From Verrucomicrobia bacterium LW23 (GTDB taxonomy: Bacteria > Verrucomicrobiota > Verrucomicrobiia > Methylacidiphilales > UBA1321): a stretch of 64,000 nucleotides of DNA. The notes under the pieces are model-generated. The model was given only the letters and a program-made list of their open reading frames with translations. It had not been told where the DNA came from and ran no database searches. Both the position numbers and the translations under genes were made by a program. The stretch lies in assembly GCA_003054695.1 (NCBI GenBank), contig QAZA01000005.1, positions 1 through 64,000 on the forward strand, read 5' to 3'. This document shows, piece by piece, positions 26,765 through 35,141 of this stretch. Numbering within the stretch: position 1 is the stretch's first letter; each line of letters begins with the position of its first letter.

Positions 26765-28720
26765 ATGCTTCTCCGCTTTCTTACTTTCCCCTGCCTTGCC
26801 GCCGTGATGGCCGCTGCGTGGATCGCCGCCGCCCGGGGACAGACGGCTACGAATGCGCCGGCCGCGCCTTCTACCAACGCGCCCATTACTGCGCCGGGCG
26901 CCGGCAAGCAGGAGAAGCAGCCCTCGGCCGAGGGGGTTGCCGCGCTTAAGAAGGCGGCCGATGTTGCCGGTAAGGGCGATGTGAAGGGGGCCGTTCAGAT
27001 TCTGGACGCCGCGCTGGCGAAGGAGGAGCTCTTTACGGGTTACTACCTGCGCGGGCGTTTCAAGCACTTGCTGGGCGACTTTACCGGTGCGCTGGCGGAT
27101 GCCGACAAGGCGATCGCCATGCGCCGCACGTTGCGCGCGCTGGATCTTCGCGGCCATATCCTTTTGGATCTCAAGCGCTTCCGCGAGAGTCAGCAGTGTT
27201 TTGAGCTGGCGCTTGCCCTGCAGGAGCGCTCCGGCAACAAGATGCTCGATCCGTCGTGCCTGCAGGGGCTCGGCATTGCCGTGTACTGCCAGGGCGGCAA
27301 CGATCAGCTGGCGCTGGAGTACTTTCAGCAGGCCATGGAGATTGAGAGCGTGCCTAAGGAGCGTCTCTACAACGCTTTGTATTCGTGGAGCGTGTGCGCC
27401 CGCGCCTCCAGCGTTTCTCGGGCAAAGGAGATGCTGACGGAAGCCGTTGCGAAAGCGCGCTCCACGCAGTCTGAGGAAGCATCCGCCCCTTCCGACACCG
27501 CATCCACCGCGTGGCCCGTCATCATTGGCGAGTTTCTGCTCTCCGAGAAGGAACTGCCGGCGCGGCTTCTGGAGAAAGCGCAGGCCGCCAAGGATGAGAA
27601 AACCCGCAAGGATCAGCTCTGTGAGGCAAACTACTACATTGCCATGAAGTACCTGGACTTTGGCGTGGAGGACCTGGCGAAAAAGCACCTGCAGGCGGCG
27701 GTGGACACGCAGGCGCTGGACCTGGTGGAGCATAAGCTTGCGACGGCCGAGCTGGAGATGCTTTTCTCCCCCGTGGCGCCGCTGAGGGAGCCCGCGCACC
27801 TTCACATGGGCCAGCGACCCAATGACGACGCCGCGCCGCTGACGGAGGAGGTGAAGGCGGAACTGAGCAAAGCCGCAGAAGCGTCGGGAGCGCATCGGCA
27901 CGCCGAGGCGATCAAGATTCTGGATGCGGTGCTTGCCAGGGGCGACAACTACTTTGCCGTCTACTCCCGCGCGTGGACCCGATGGCACCAGGAGGACGTG
28001 GACGGTGCGCTTAAGGATGCGGATAAGGCCGTGGCCATGCGCCAGAGCGTGCGCGCGCTGTGCATGCAGGGCCGGTTTCTGCTGGCCAAAGGCCGGTACA
28101 AGGAGGGCCTGGAAAGCTATTCGCGCGCCATGGCGATTCAGGAGCTGGCCAAGGCCTCGCTGCCCGATCAGCGCTCCCTGCTGGGCGCGGCCGAAGCCTT
28201 GTACTGCGCCGGCGACGTGGAGAGCGCTAACCGGGCCATCCATTATCTGAATCTCGCCAAACGGTACGCGATTGCGGAGGATCGCCTGCACGCGACCCAC
28301 GTGATTTGGTGCCTCTATGCCCGCAACCGCCTGGGCAACCGGGCAAAATCCTTGCTGGAGGCCACGCTTGCTCACGCCGGTCCGACGCTGCGCACGGACG
28401 AAGCCATGCAGGGTAAACAGTTCCGCAATCCCTGGCTGATTGTGGTCGCCGAGTTTATCCTGAACCCGGAGATGAAGCCGGAGCGCCTTACCGATGCCGC
28501 GAAGGAGGAGACCGACCTCAGGCTGCGGAAGCATCTTTTGTGCAAGATGTACTATTACATTGCGATGAGGTATCGAAACGAGCTGAAGGACGAGATGGCG
28601 GAGAAAAACCTGCGCCTGGCCATCGATACCCAGGCGCTCACCGCCACCGAGTACACGTTAGCCCAGGCCGAGCTGGCCGTGATCGCGAAGGAGCGGGACG
28701 AGAGCGCAAAGGCGAAGTAG
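26765..28720 (+). CDS. Secreted TPR-repeat protein (two module copies)
   Basis: A 651-residue protein with a signal peptide (MLLRFLTFPCLAAVMAAAW, cleavage near ARGQ). Two copies of a module of about 290 residues follow. Each begins with a TPR-like pair (GDVKGAVQILDAALAK and HRHAEAIKILDAVLAR), continues through GALxDADKAxAMR, and ends with the YYIAM helix (LCEANYYIAMKY and LCKMYYYIAMRY) and an AVDTQAL/AIDTQAL helix. The upstream gene has a third, more diverged copy, so these are tandem paralogues with an internal duplication. Expected location is the periplasm. No enzymatic motif seen. Confidence 0.78.
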   Translation: MLLRFLTFPCLAAVMAAAWIAAARGQTATNAPAAPSTNAPITAPGAGKQEKQPSAEGVAALKKAADVAGKGDVKGAVQILDAALAKEELFTGYYLRGRFKHLLGDFTGALADADKAIAMRRTLRALDLRGHILLDLKRFRESQQCFELALALQERSGNKMLDPSCLQGLGIAVYCQGGNDQLALEYFQQAMEIESVPKERLYNALYSWSVCARASSVSRAKEMLTEAVAKARSTQSEEASAPSDTASTAWPVIIGEFLLSEKELPARLLEKAQAAKDEKTRKDQLCEANYYIAMKYLDFGVEDLAKKHLQAAVDTQALDLVEHKLATAELEMLFSPVAPLREPAHLHMGQRPNDDAAPLTEEVKAELSKAAEASGAHRHAEAIKILDAVLARGDNYFAVYSRAWTRWHQEDVDGALKDADKAVAMRQSVRALCMQGRFLLAKGRYKEGLESYSRAMAIQELAKASLPDQRSLLGAAEALYCAGDVESANRAIHYLNLAKRYAIAEDRLHATHVIWCLYARNRLGNRAKSLLEATLAHAGPTLRTDEAMQGKQFRNPWLIVVAEFILNPEMKPERLTDAAKEETDLRLRKHLLCKMYYYIAMRYRNELKDEMAEKNLRLAIDTQALTATEYTLAQAELAVIAKERDESAKAK

Positions 28721-28768
28721 AATTTCCCCTTGGATGCCGCGGCGTTTTGCGATACGGTACGGGTTGCT

Positions 28769-29326
28769 ATGGCTTCCATCATCTCCGGGCCCGTGTACGT
28801 GGTCCAAAACAACATCGATACCGACCAGATTATCCCCGCGCAGTACCTGCAGCTGATTCCTACGATTCCCGAGGAGTACAACAAGCTGGGCAGCTACGCG
28901 ATGGTGGGGCTTCCGGAAAGCCTTTATCCCACGCGGTTTATCGACCTGGAGAAGGGCGAATCGAAGACGCCGTACAAGATTATGGTGGCCGCTCGCAATT
29001 TCGGCTGCGGATCCAGCCGCGAGCACGCCCCGATTGCGCTGGGCGCCAGCGGTTGCGAAGTAATTGTTGCCGAGAGCTATGCGCGCATTTTCTTCCGCAA
29101 CTGCATTGCCACGGGCGAGGTGTTTCCCTACGAGCTCTCCGCCCCCGGCCTATCGCAGGTGCTGAAGACGGGCGACTACGTGGAGGTGGACTTTGACAAG
29201 GATGAGATCCGCACGCCGCACGGCACCTTCAAGCTCAACCCGTTGGGCGAGGTTAAGCCGGTGATCGACGCGGGCGGCATCTTCAACTTTGCGCGGCAGA
29301 ATGGGCTGATTCCGGCCTCTTCGTGA
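28769..29326 (+). CDS. leuD: 3-isopropylmalate dehydratase small subunit
   Basis: A 185-residue LeuD/aconitase swivel-domain protein. With LeuC it isomerises 2- to 3-isopropylmalate in leucine synthesis. The ATG at 28769 gives MASIISGPVYVVQNNIDTDQIIP; the frame is open 13 codons further back. The conserved NFGCGSSREHAP and YARIFFRNC segments are present. leuC is not adjacent: the upstream gene is the TPR protein, so the large subunit must be encoded elsewhere. Its stop overlaps the next gene's GTG by four bases. Confidence 0.95.
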   Translation: MASIISGPVYVVQNNIDTDQIIPAQYLQLIPTIPEEYNKLGSYAMVGLPESLYPTRFIDLEKGESKTPYKIMVAARNFGCGSSREHAPIALGASGCEVIVAESYARIFFRNCIATGEVFPYELSAPGLSQVLKTGDYVEVDFDKDEIRTPHGTFKLNPLGEVKPVIDAGGIFNFARQNGLIPASS

Positions 29327-30033
29327 TCGCATCCCCAACCATGAGCGCCGCGTCCGCGACCTCCGCGCCGGTGATTGAAGCCGTGTTCTTTGATCTGGGC
29401 AAAGTGCTGGTGCACTTTGACTGGACGCGCTCGCTTGCGGAGATCAGCCGGCGCTCGCCCCACACGCCGGCCCAGGCGCTGCACATCATCAACAGCGACG
29501 GCGTGCACCGCGAGTACGAGCACGGGCGCATTACCTGCGAGGCGTTTTTCCAGACACAGGCCGAGCGCCTGCAGTACCAGGGCACACCGGACGAGCTGCG
29601 CCGCCTGTGGTGCGACATCTTTACGCCGCTGCATGGCCATATTGCTTTGGCGCAACAACTTGCGCGCACGCACATTGTCGGCATCATCAGCAACACCAAC
29701 GCCGCGCACATCGAGTTTCTGGAGCCTATCTACCCGCTGTTCCAGATATTTGAGCCGCGGCGCCGCATCTACTCGCACCACGTCAACGCGATGAAGCCGG
29801 ACCGCGAGATCTACGACATTGCGATCGCCACCGCCGGCACCCGCCCGGAGCGCACGCTGTTTATCGATGACCTCGAGCCGAACGTCGCGGGCGCCCGCGC
29901 TATCGGCTGGCACGCCATCCACCTGCGCCCGGATACCGACCTGGCCGCGGAGCTGGAGCGCTTTGGCCTGGGGCCTTTTGAGCGGGCCGAAAGCGGCGCA
30001 GCGCACGAGGCGGCAGAAGGCGCGGCGAAGTAG
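29323..30033 (+). CDS. HAD-superfamily hydrolase (YihX / sEH-phosphatase-like)
   Basis: A 236-residue phosphatase-like protein. Motif I is FFDLGKVLVHFDW, whose DLG form is typical of the YihX/soluble-epoxide-hydrolase phosphatase branch. Motif II is GIISNTN, the Lys is in MKPDREIYD, and motif IV is LFIDDLEPNVAGA. YihX dephosphorylates sugar phosphates; the substrate here is not known. The GTG start overlaps the leuD stop; an ATG six codons on (29341) is equally possible. Coupling with leuD suggests co-expression. Confidence 0.87.
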   Translation: MIASPTMSAASATSAPVIEAVFFDLGKVLVHFDWTRSLAEISRRSPHTPAQALHIINSDGVHREYEHGRITCEAFFQTQAERLQYQGTPDELRRLWCDIFTPLHGHIALAQQLARTHIVGIISNTNAAHIEFLEPIYPLFQIFEPRRRIYSHHVNAMKPDREIYDIAIATAGTRPERTLFIDDLEPNVAGARAIGWHAIHLRPDTDLAAELERFGLGPFERAESGAAHEAAEGAAK

Positions 30034-30154
30034 GGATGGACTGGCATTTTTGGTGAAGGAAACGGGAGGCGATACGTCTGAAATCTCAGCCCCAATGAGT
30101 CTCAGGCCCATTCTCTATTTCCTGTTCTCCAACCCCAAAGTCCTCATCCCTCCC

Positions 30155-30454
30155 ATGACAACCACGCTTCGCCTCCTTCGCATCGCTTGTCTGCTGCTCC
30201 TGCTGCTTCTGCCCATGGCGCTGGCCGCCAGTGCGGGCAAGGTGGATCCCAAAAAAGTGTATGGCAAGATCCAGTTTGTCAGCAGCTTTCCGGACTACAA
30301 GGTAAAGGCAGTGAGCAGTTTCCCCGACCTGAAGGTAAAAGTGGTAACCAGCTTTGCAGACAGCCCCGGGGAGTGGCAGATCGTCACGAGTTTCCCCGAC
30401 TACAAGATCCAGATGGTCGATTCCTTCCCGGACTTTACGATTCAGTTTGAGTAG
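30155..30454 (+). CDS. Small secreted protein with SSFPD-type tandem repeats
   Basis: A 99-residue protein with a strong signal peptide (RIACLLLLLLLPMALAA). After AGKVDPKKVYGK, nearly all the mature chain is about five 9-12-residue repeats: VSSFPDYKVK, VSSFPDLKVK, VTSFADSPGEWQ, VTSFPDYKIQ, VDSFPDFTIQ. The regular strand-turn pattern suggests a small beta solenoid or sheet with exposed aromatic ladder. Similar short proteins occur in other environmental Gram-negatives as far as I recall, but no function is known to me. It lies 121 bases after the HAD gene. Confidence 0.75.
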   Translation: MTTTLRLLRIACLLLLLLLPMALAASAGKVDPKKVYGKIQFVSSFPDYKVKAVSSFPDLKVKVVTSFADSPGEWQIVTSFPDYKIQMVDSFPDFTIQFE

Positions 30455-30507
30455 GGCCCCGGCAGCGACGGGCGGCAGATTAAGGGCGAAGGGCGAACGC
30501 GTTCGGC

Positions 30508-31587
30508 TCAAAACGGCTTGTTGTCCTTTGCTTTCTGGATGACCGACTGAAGGTGCTCGACGTCCTTCTCGTCGAACGTGATGTTCGACTTCGCTCCTTC
30601 GTCCTTGTCCTGCAGAATCCTCATCGCAAGAATTGCATTGGCCGGGCCGAGCACGTTGAAGTGATCGGCGCCGGCCACTTCGATGAAGTGGAGGTTGTCG
30701 AACTTACCGGCGGTGGCGACGGAGCGGAGGGTGCGCAGGGGGGCGGTGTTGCCCTCTTCGCCCTCAATGACGAACGTGGGGGAGCGGATGCCGCGCAGCC
30801 AGTAGAGCGGCGTGCGTACGGCGGCCTCTTTGGTGATGCTTGTGTCGTAGTAGCGGTAATCCGGGCCGTAGTCGGTGGCGACGGGGCCGAAGGCGAAGAC
30901 GGCGCGGAAGTCCGGAGTGCTGGCGGCCACCAGCAGGGCCAGGGTGCCGCCGGTGCTGTGGCCGCCCAGGTAAATGCGCGCAGGGTCCACGTAGTCCAAG
31001 CTTTGCACGTAGCGGAGCGCGGCCAGCACGTCGTCCACTTCGCCGCACATAATCTCCTTGTGCCCGGGGTTGCCCAGGCCGCCGCGAAAGGACGGGTACA
31101 TGGTGAGGATCCCCTTCTCGCGATACACGGCGGCGGTCTGGTCGTTTTCGGCCGGCGCCTTTTCCCACACGGGATCCAGGCTGTTGGAGAAGCCGCCGGT
31201 GATCCAGATGATGCACGGATGCTTTTTGCCGTCGCCGGGGCGTTTGCTCAGGTAGGCGTGCATGCGCCCGGCGGGCGAGATGTAGAACACGCGCCGCAGC
31301 CGCGATTCATCGGGCGGGAGCGGCGGGTCCAGGTCCTCCTCGCGCACTTTTTTGACAAGGGTTGTCTCGAAGCCCTGCTTCGCCTCCGGCAACGTCAGCT
31401 TGGCCATCTCCGGCGGCGGCGAGTCGTGGTAGGGAATGTTGAAGCTGTCGAAATTGCGGTAGAGCCAGTAGCCGGCCAGCCCCATCGCCATCAGCATCAG
31501 AAACAGCGACATCAGCGCATAGATGCAGCAGCGGAAAAACGAGCCGTTGCGGTCAGCTTCTGCCTGGGTTTGCGACGTATATGCCAT
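30508..31587 (-). CDS. Membrane-anchored alpha/beta hydrolase (prolyl oligopeptidase-like)
   Basis: A 359-residue protein starting at MAYTSQTQAEA. A single membrane helix (about 22-42: ALMSLFLMLMAMGLAGYWLY) anchors it, and the hydrolase domain should lie outside the cytoplasm. The domain shows strand CIIWITGG, nucleophile elbow GGHSTGG near 225, a later strand TFVIEGEEG and the catalytic His in GADHFNV. Family members are esterases or peptidases; the substrate is unknown. It converges with the SSFPD-repeat gene (53-base gap) and is divergent from nadB. Confidence 0.83.
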   Translation of the reverse strand: MAYTSQTQAEADRNGSFFRCCIYALMSLFLMLMAMGLAGYWLYRNFDSFNIPYHDSPPPEMAKLTLPEAKQGFETTLVKKVREEDLDPPLPPDESRLRRVFYISPAGRMHAYLSKRPGDGKKHPCIIWITGGFSNSLDPVWEKAPAENDQTAAVYREKGILTMYPSFRGGLGNPGHKEIMCGEVDDVLAALRYVQSLDYVDPARIYLGGHSTGGTLALLVAASTPDFRAVFAFGPVATDYGPDYRYYDTSITKEAAVRTPLYWLRGIRSPTFVIEGEEGNTAPLRTLRSVATAGKFDNLHFIEVAGADHFNVLGPANAILAMRILQDKDEGAKSNITFDEKDVEHLQSVIQKAKDNKPF

Positions 31588-31665
31588 GGGTAGCGTCGAT
31601 GCTACGCCATGGTGTGCCACCCGCAACAAAATACGTCTTTGTCTATCTTGGGCCTCCTCTTTTTT

Positions 31666-31812
31666 TCGCGCAAAGGGCGCGAAGGACGCAAAGAACGCGA
31701 AGGGGGGATTTTAGAAAAGGGGACCCGACAATTGTTCAGCAATTTCCCCCTTTTCGTCCCCTCTGAAAATTTCGTGTGCTACGTGTGTTTCGGCGTTAAA
31801 AATCCCCTTCCC
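31666..31812. repeat. Periodic intergenic repeat locus (copy 2)
   Basis: Left half: TTCGCGCAAAGGGCGCGAAGG and further CGCAAAG/CGCGAAGG units ending GGGGGGATTTT (31666-31712). Right half (31743-31812), in the opposite sense: TTTCCCCCTTTTCGTCCCC, then TTTCGTGTGCTACGTGTG, ending TTAAAAATCCCCTTCC. The right half matches the locus at 47466-47545 closely. No gene is seen in the 386-base gap 31588-31973 apart from a promoter candidate. Confidence 0.8.
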
Positions 31813-31842
31813 CCACCATCGTAAATGTTTACATGACGGCGC

Positions 31843-31871
31843 TTGGCTTGGCGGGCGTTGCGCGTTATAGT
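31843..31871 (+). promoter_or_regulatory. Candidate sigma70-type promoter for nadB
   Basis: TTGGCT (31843-31848) and TATAGT (31866-31871) with an ideal 17-base spacer, placed about 100 bases before the nadB start and just after the repeat locus. By-eye match, no experimental support. Confidence 0.45.
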
Positions 31872-31973
31872 GCCTGTTTTACACGCATCTCCACGCGAAA
31901 AGGGCCGCGTTTTTGACGAGAACGTAACGCGCTGCGCAAGGAGATGCGGGGGACAGTACAGCACATCCTACCC

Positions 31974-33587
31974 ATGAGTCCGTCGACTACGGTCCATCGC
32001 TTTGATTTCCTTGTCATCGGCAGCGGCATCGCAGGCCTGAGCTTTGCGCTCAAGGCCGCCGACATCGGCACGGTCGCCATCCTCACTAAAAAGAAGAGCG
32101 CCGATAGCAATACCAACCACGCGCAGGGCGGCATCGCCTGCGTAACCTCCAGCGAGGACTCGTACGACTACCACATCCGCGACACCCTGGAAGCCGGCGC
32201 AGGCCTGTGCAACGAGGCGGCCGTGCGCCGCATTGTGGAGGAAGGCCCGCCCCGCATTCGCGAGCTGATCGAGCTGGGCATGACGTTTGCCGAGCGCGAA
32301 AACGGGCATCGCGGCGAGCTGGACCTGGGCAAGGAAGGCGGCCACTCCAAGCGCCGCATCCTGCACGCCAAGGACGTCACCGGGCGCGAAATCGAGAAAG
32401 CGCTGCTGGGCGCCGTGGCCGCGTCCCCCAACATCCGCGTGTTTGAGAACCACGTGTGCGTGGATCTCATCACCAAACACCGCGTTGGCTACAGCACCGC
32501 CAACCGCTGCCTGGGCGTGTACGTGCTGGATACCAGCACCGGCATGGTGGAGACCTTTGCGGCGCCCGTTACCCTGCTGGCCAGCGGCGGCTGCGGCAAG
32601 GTGTACCTCTATACCACCAACCCCGACATTGCCACCGGCGATGGAGTGGCGATGGCCTGGCGCGCGGGCGTGCCCGTGGCCAACATGGAGTTCATTCAGT
32701 TTCACCCCACCGCCCTGTTCCACAAGGACGCCAAGTCCTTTCTGGTAAGCGAGGCCGTGCGCGGCGAGGGCGGCGTGCTGCGCAATCGCAAAGGCGAGCC
32801 CTTTATGGACAAGGTGCATCCCCTCAAGTCGCTGGCGCCCAGAGACATCGTGGCGCGTGCCATTGACGCGGAGATGAAGCGCACCGGCGCGCCGTGCGTC
32901 TACCTGGACATCACCCACAAATCCGCCGACTGGCTGCGCGAACGCTTCCCGTCCATCTACGAGAAGTGCCTGTCGCACGGCATCGACATGGCCAAAGCCC
33001 AGATCCCCGTCGTGCCCGCGGCCCACTACCAGTGCGGCGGCGTCGTTACGGATATCGACGGCCGCACCAGCCTGCCCGGCCTGTGGGCCGTGGGCGAGGT
33101 GGCGCACACCGGCCTGCACGGCGCCAATCGCCTGGCCAGTAACTCGCTGCTGGAGGCGCTGGTCGTCGCGCACCGCGCCTTCGTGGCGATCCAGAAAGGC
33201 GAACCCACGCCGCCGTGGACCAATATGCTGCCCGGGTGGGAAGTGGGCAGCGCGAGCGACCCCGATGAACTGGTCGTTATCTACCACAACTGGAGGGAGA
33301 TACGCCAGCTGATGTGGGACTATGTGGGCATCGTGCGCACCACCAAACGCCTCCGCCGCGCCGCCACCCGCCTGCGCAATCTGGAGGCCGAAGTGCAGGA
33401 TTTTTACTGGAACCACAAGCTCACGGCCGACCTCATCGAGCTGCGCAACCTCGTCCTCATCGCCTCCCTCATCGTCGATTCCGCCCTCAGCCGCCGCGAA
33501 AGCCGCGGCCTGCACTACACGCTGGATTTCCCCAAGCCGGACACAGACGTGCCGCCCGTGGATACCGTGTTGCATCCGTCTCTGTAA
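31974..33587 (+). CDS. nadB: L-aspartate oxidase
   Basis: A 537-residue FAD enzyme that oxidises aspartate to iminoaspartate, the first step of de novo NAD synthesis. It has the FAD site VIGSGIAGLSFAL near 17, the family motif NTNHAQGGIA, the active-site region FIQFHPTAL and EAVRGEGG, CGGVVTDIDGRTSLPGLWAVGE near the end of the FAD domain, and the succinate dehydrogenase-like helical C-terminus. Length is typical (about 530). An ATG ten codons upstream (31944) is possible, but an AAGGAG touches it directly, too close for normal use. nadA and nadC are not adjacent. Confidence 0.95.
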   Translation: MSPSTTVHRFDFLVIGSGIAGLSFALKAADIGTVAILTKKKSADSNTNHAQGGIACVTSSEDSYDYHIRDTLEAGAGLCNEAAVRRIVEEGPPRIRELIELGMTFAERENGHRGELDLGKEGGHSKRRILHAKDVTGREIEKALLGAVAASPNIRVFENHVCVDLITKHRVGYSTANRCLGVYVLDTSTGMVETFAAPVTLLASGGCGKVYLYTTNPDIATGDGVAMAWRAGVPVANMEFIQFHPTALFHKDAKSFLVSEAVRGEGGVLRNRKGEPFMDKVHPLKSLAPRDIVARAIDAEMKRTGAPCVYLDITHKSADWLRERFPSIYEKCLSHGIDMAKAQIPVVPAAHYQCGGVVTDIDGRTSLPGLWAVGEVAHTGLHGANRLASNSLLEALVVAHRAFVAIQKGEPTPPWTNMLPGWEVGSASDPDELVVIYHNWREIRQLMWDYVGIVRTTKRLRRAATRLRNLEAEVQDFYWNHKLTADLIELRNLVLIASLIVDSALSRRESRGLHYTLDFPKPDTDVPPVDTVLHPSL

Positions 33588-33617
33588 TGTGACGAGCGGT
33601 TTAAGACCAATTCGCAC

Positions 33618-33678
33618 AGGTGTACACATTCCCGTCTGAGAACCTCTTCGAGGTTCTCGGATTTGCCTGTGTACACCT
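33618..33678. repeat. Nested inverted repeat with two GTGTACAC palindromes
   Basis: Outer arms AGGTGTACACA (33618-33628) and TGTGTACACCT (33668-33678); inner arms GAGAACCTC (33638-33646) and GAGGTTCTC (33650-33658). The whole can fold as one hairpin. It starts 30 bases after the nadB stop and may be its terminator. Each outer arm also contains the palindrome GTGTACAC, so an operator role is possible. Confidence 0.7.
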
Positions 33679-33716
33679 TTGCTTAATCCGTGCTCGATAC
33701 TGCGGGATCGGCAGCA

Positions 33717-33938
33717 CTAAAAGATATGCAGCAGGGTGCGCGGCGTGTGGGCCAAAGGCGCGCGCATGGCGGAGGAGACGATGTCGCGGGCAAATTTGGC
33801 GTCGTGCGGCTTGATGATGCCCTGTTTAAGCTTGTGGTTGGCGCAGGCGACGGCCTCGGGCAGGCGGCCTTGCTCGATCAGCATGGCGATTTCGTAGCGG
33901 GCGTCGTAGCGGAGCTGGATTTTAGCGAGGGGAGTCAT
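33717..33938 (-). CDS. Small hypothetical protein
   Basis: A 73-residue frame, MTPLAKIQLRYDARYEIAML onward, with a balanced, helical and soluble composition (EQGRLPEAVACANHKLKQG), Leu/Ala-rich and without signal or membrane features. It fills the gap between nadB and the PepSY gene. No family recognised and no strong ribosome site seen, so it could be spurious. Confidence 0.4.
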   Translation of the reverse strand: MTPLAKIQLRYDARYEIAMLIEQGRLPEAVACANHKLKQGIIKPHDAKFARDIVSSAMRAPLAHTPRTLLHIF

Positions 33939-34310
33939 GGCCGTGGCGTATTGTTATCGTTTCGGTTGCAATGGGGGACATTGTAGTACGGCGCAGACAA
34001 AAAACGTCCCGGCGTACTGCGGGCTGGGTCGTTCTTGCCTGTGTGAGGCGGCAATAATGTACTGCTCAGTTTAGGCGCCAGGTTTCGCAGATTCGTGCGC
34101 TTTCGGAGAGATAAAGCGCCGATTCGCTACCCTGCGGCATGGGCAATCTTTACCTGTCGCCTTTACTGAATGTGAAGCTAGCCGCTTTGCGCACGGGATT
34201 GAATAGTGCACTCGAACCAAAAACTCCCAAATGTATCGGAGTCGGATTTAGCCATAGTGCAAGCCCAAAGCACCGCGCATTGTCTGTATACGCGCAGCCC
34301 CCTGCTCTTA
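33939..34310. other. Intergenic region without a supported gene
   Basis: About 370 bases containing only short frames without recognisable features on either strand. No repeat of the periodic family, tRNA or clear terminator was seen. Confidence 0.5.
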
Positions 34311-35141
34311 TTACCGCCTTTTGACAAAAAAAAGGGCGAATCCCGCGAGGGTGGCCAGCGCCATGCCTCCAGTAAGGGCCACCAGTATCCCATCGCGCCA
34401 CCCTTTGTGCGGGATAAAGGCCAGCTTGTGGGCGTAGGAAAAGATATTGGCCTCCAGCTGCCGCGCATTGTCGGTGTGGCGCGCCACGCTCTCGGTGGCG
34501 GTGGAGACGTAGACGCGGGTGCCGCGGCCGTCGTCCAGCGTAAACTTGTAGACGGGGAGGATGCGGAAGATGACGATATACTCGGAGTCGAACGCGGTGA
34601 GAAATCCGCCCAGCTTCAGCTTCGCGTCGTCCGCGGGGGCGACGTTAAGGAAACGGGCCGCAATTTCGCGCGCAAACGCGGCGTCCTCCGTGGTGCTTAC
34701 CGTGCCGTCCGTAGCGTTGACGTAGCTGGGCGGTTGGGGCGCGCCGGGCATCGCGGGCAGCACCACGTACCACGGCTTGCCGCCCACCATGCGCAGGTTA
34801 ATGCCCCGCACCGGGATGTCCTTCTCCTGCATGCCTTTGTGCGCGGCGGCGGCACGCACGGCCTCGGCCGGGCTAAGCACCACGCGCGCCACATCCAGCG
34901 ACGGGGAGCCGGCGCCCTGGCGGGGCGGCGGGGACTGCGTCCAGGTCATCACCACGTGCAGCACGCCGCTGGTGGCGGAGAGAAGCAGGGAGAGCCCGAA
35001 GATCAGCCCCAGCCACCGGTGCGCAAGGCGCACGCGGTGGCTGAAGCTGCCGCCCTGGCGCCCCTCTGGCAACGGAGTTTCTGGTGCGGATGGGCGATGC
35101 GCCGCTTGATCCGCGGAGGATGCTCCCTTTAGAACTTCCAT
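34311..35141 (-). CDS. PepSY-associated membrane protein
   Basis: A 276-residue protein: N-terminal cytosolic segment, a membrane helix at about 42-66 (WLGLIFGLSLLLSATSGVLH) preceded by the VRLAHRWLG motif typical of PepSY_TM proteins, and an external PepSY-like domain with the IPVRGINLRMV region. A second helix near the C-terminus (ILVALTGGMALATLAGFALFF) ends in basic VKRR. PepSY_TM proteins often act with TonB receptors as inner-membrane ferric or haem reductase-like partners. It overlaps the 3' end of the TonB receptor gene by 13 bases, so the two form an operon. Confidence 0.8.
   Translation of the reverse strand: MEVLKGASSADQAAHRPSAPETPLPEGRQGGSFSHRVRLAHRWLGLIFGLSLLLSATSGVLHVVMTWTQSPPPRQGAGSPSLDVARVVLSPAEAVRAAAAHKGMQEKDIPVRGINLRMVGGKPWYVVLPAMPGAPQPPSYVNATDGTVSTTEDAAFAREIAARFLNVAPADDAKLKLGGFLTAFDSEYIVIFRILPVYKFTLDDGRGTRVYVSTATESVARHTDNARQLEANIFSYAHKLAFIPHKGWRDGILVALTGGMALATLAGFALFFVKRR

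Noticed and set aside
31779-31964. 61-codon minus-strand frame between the hydrolase and nadB
   Set aside because: It consists partly of the periodic repeat and runs through the nadB promoter candidate; no protein features.
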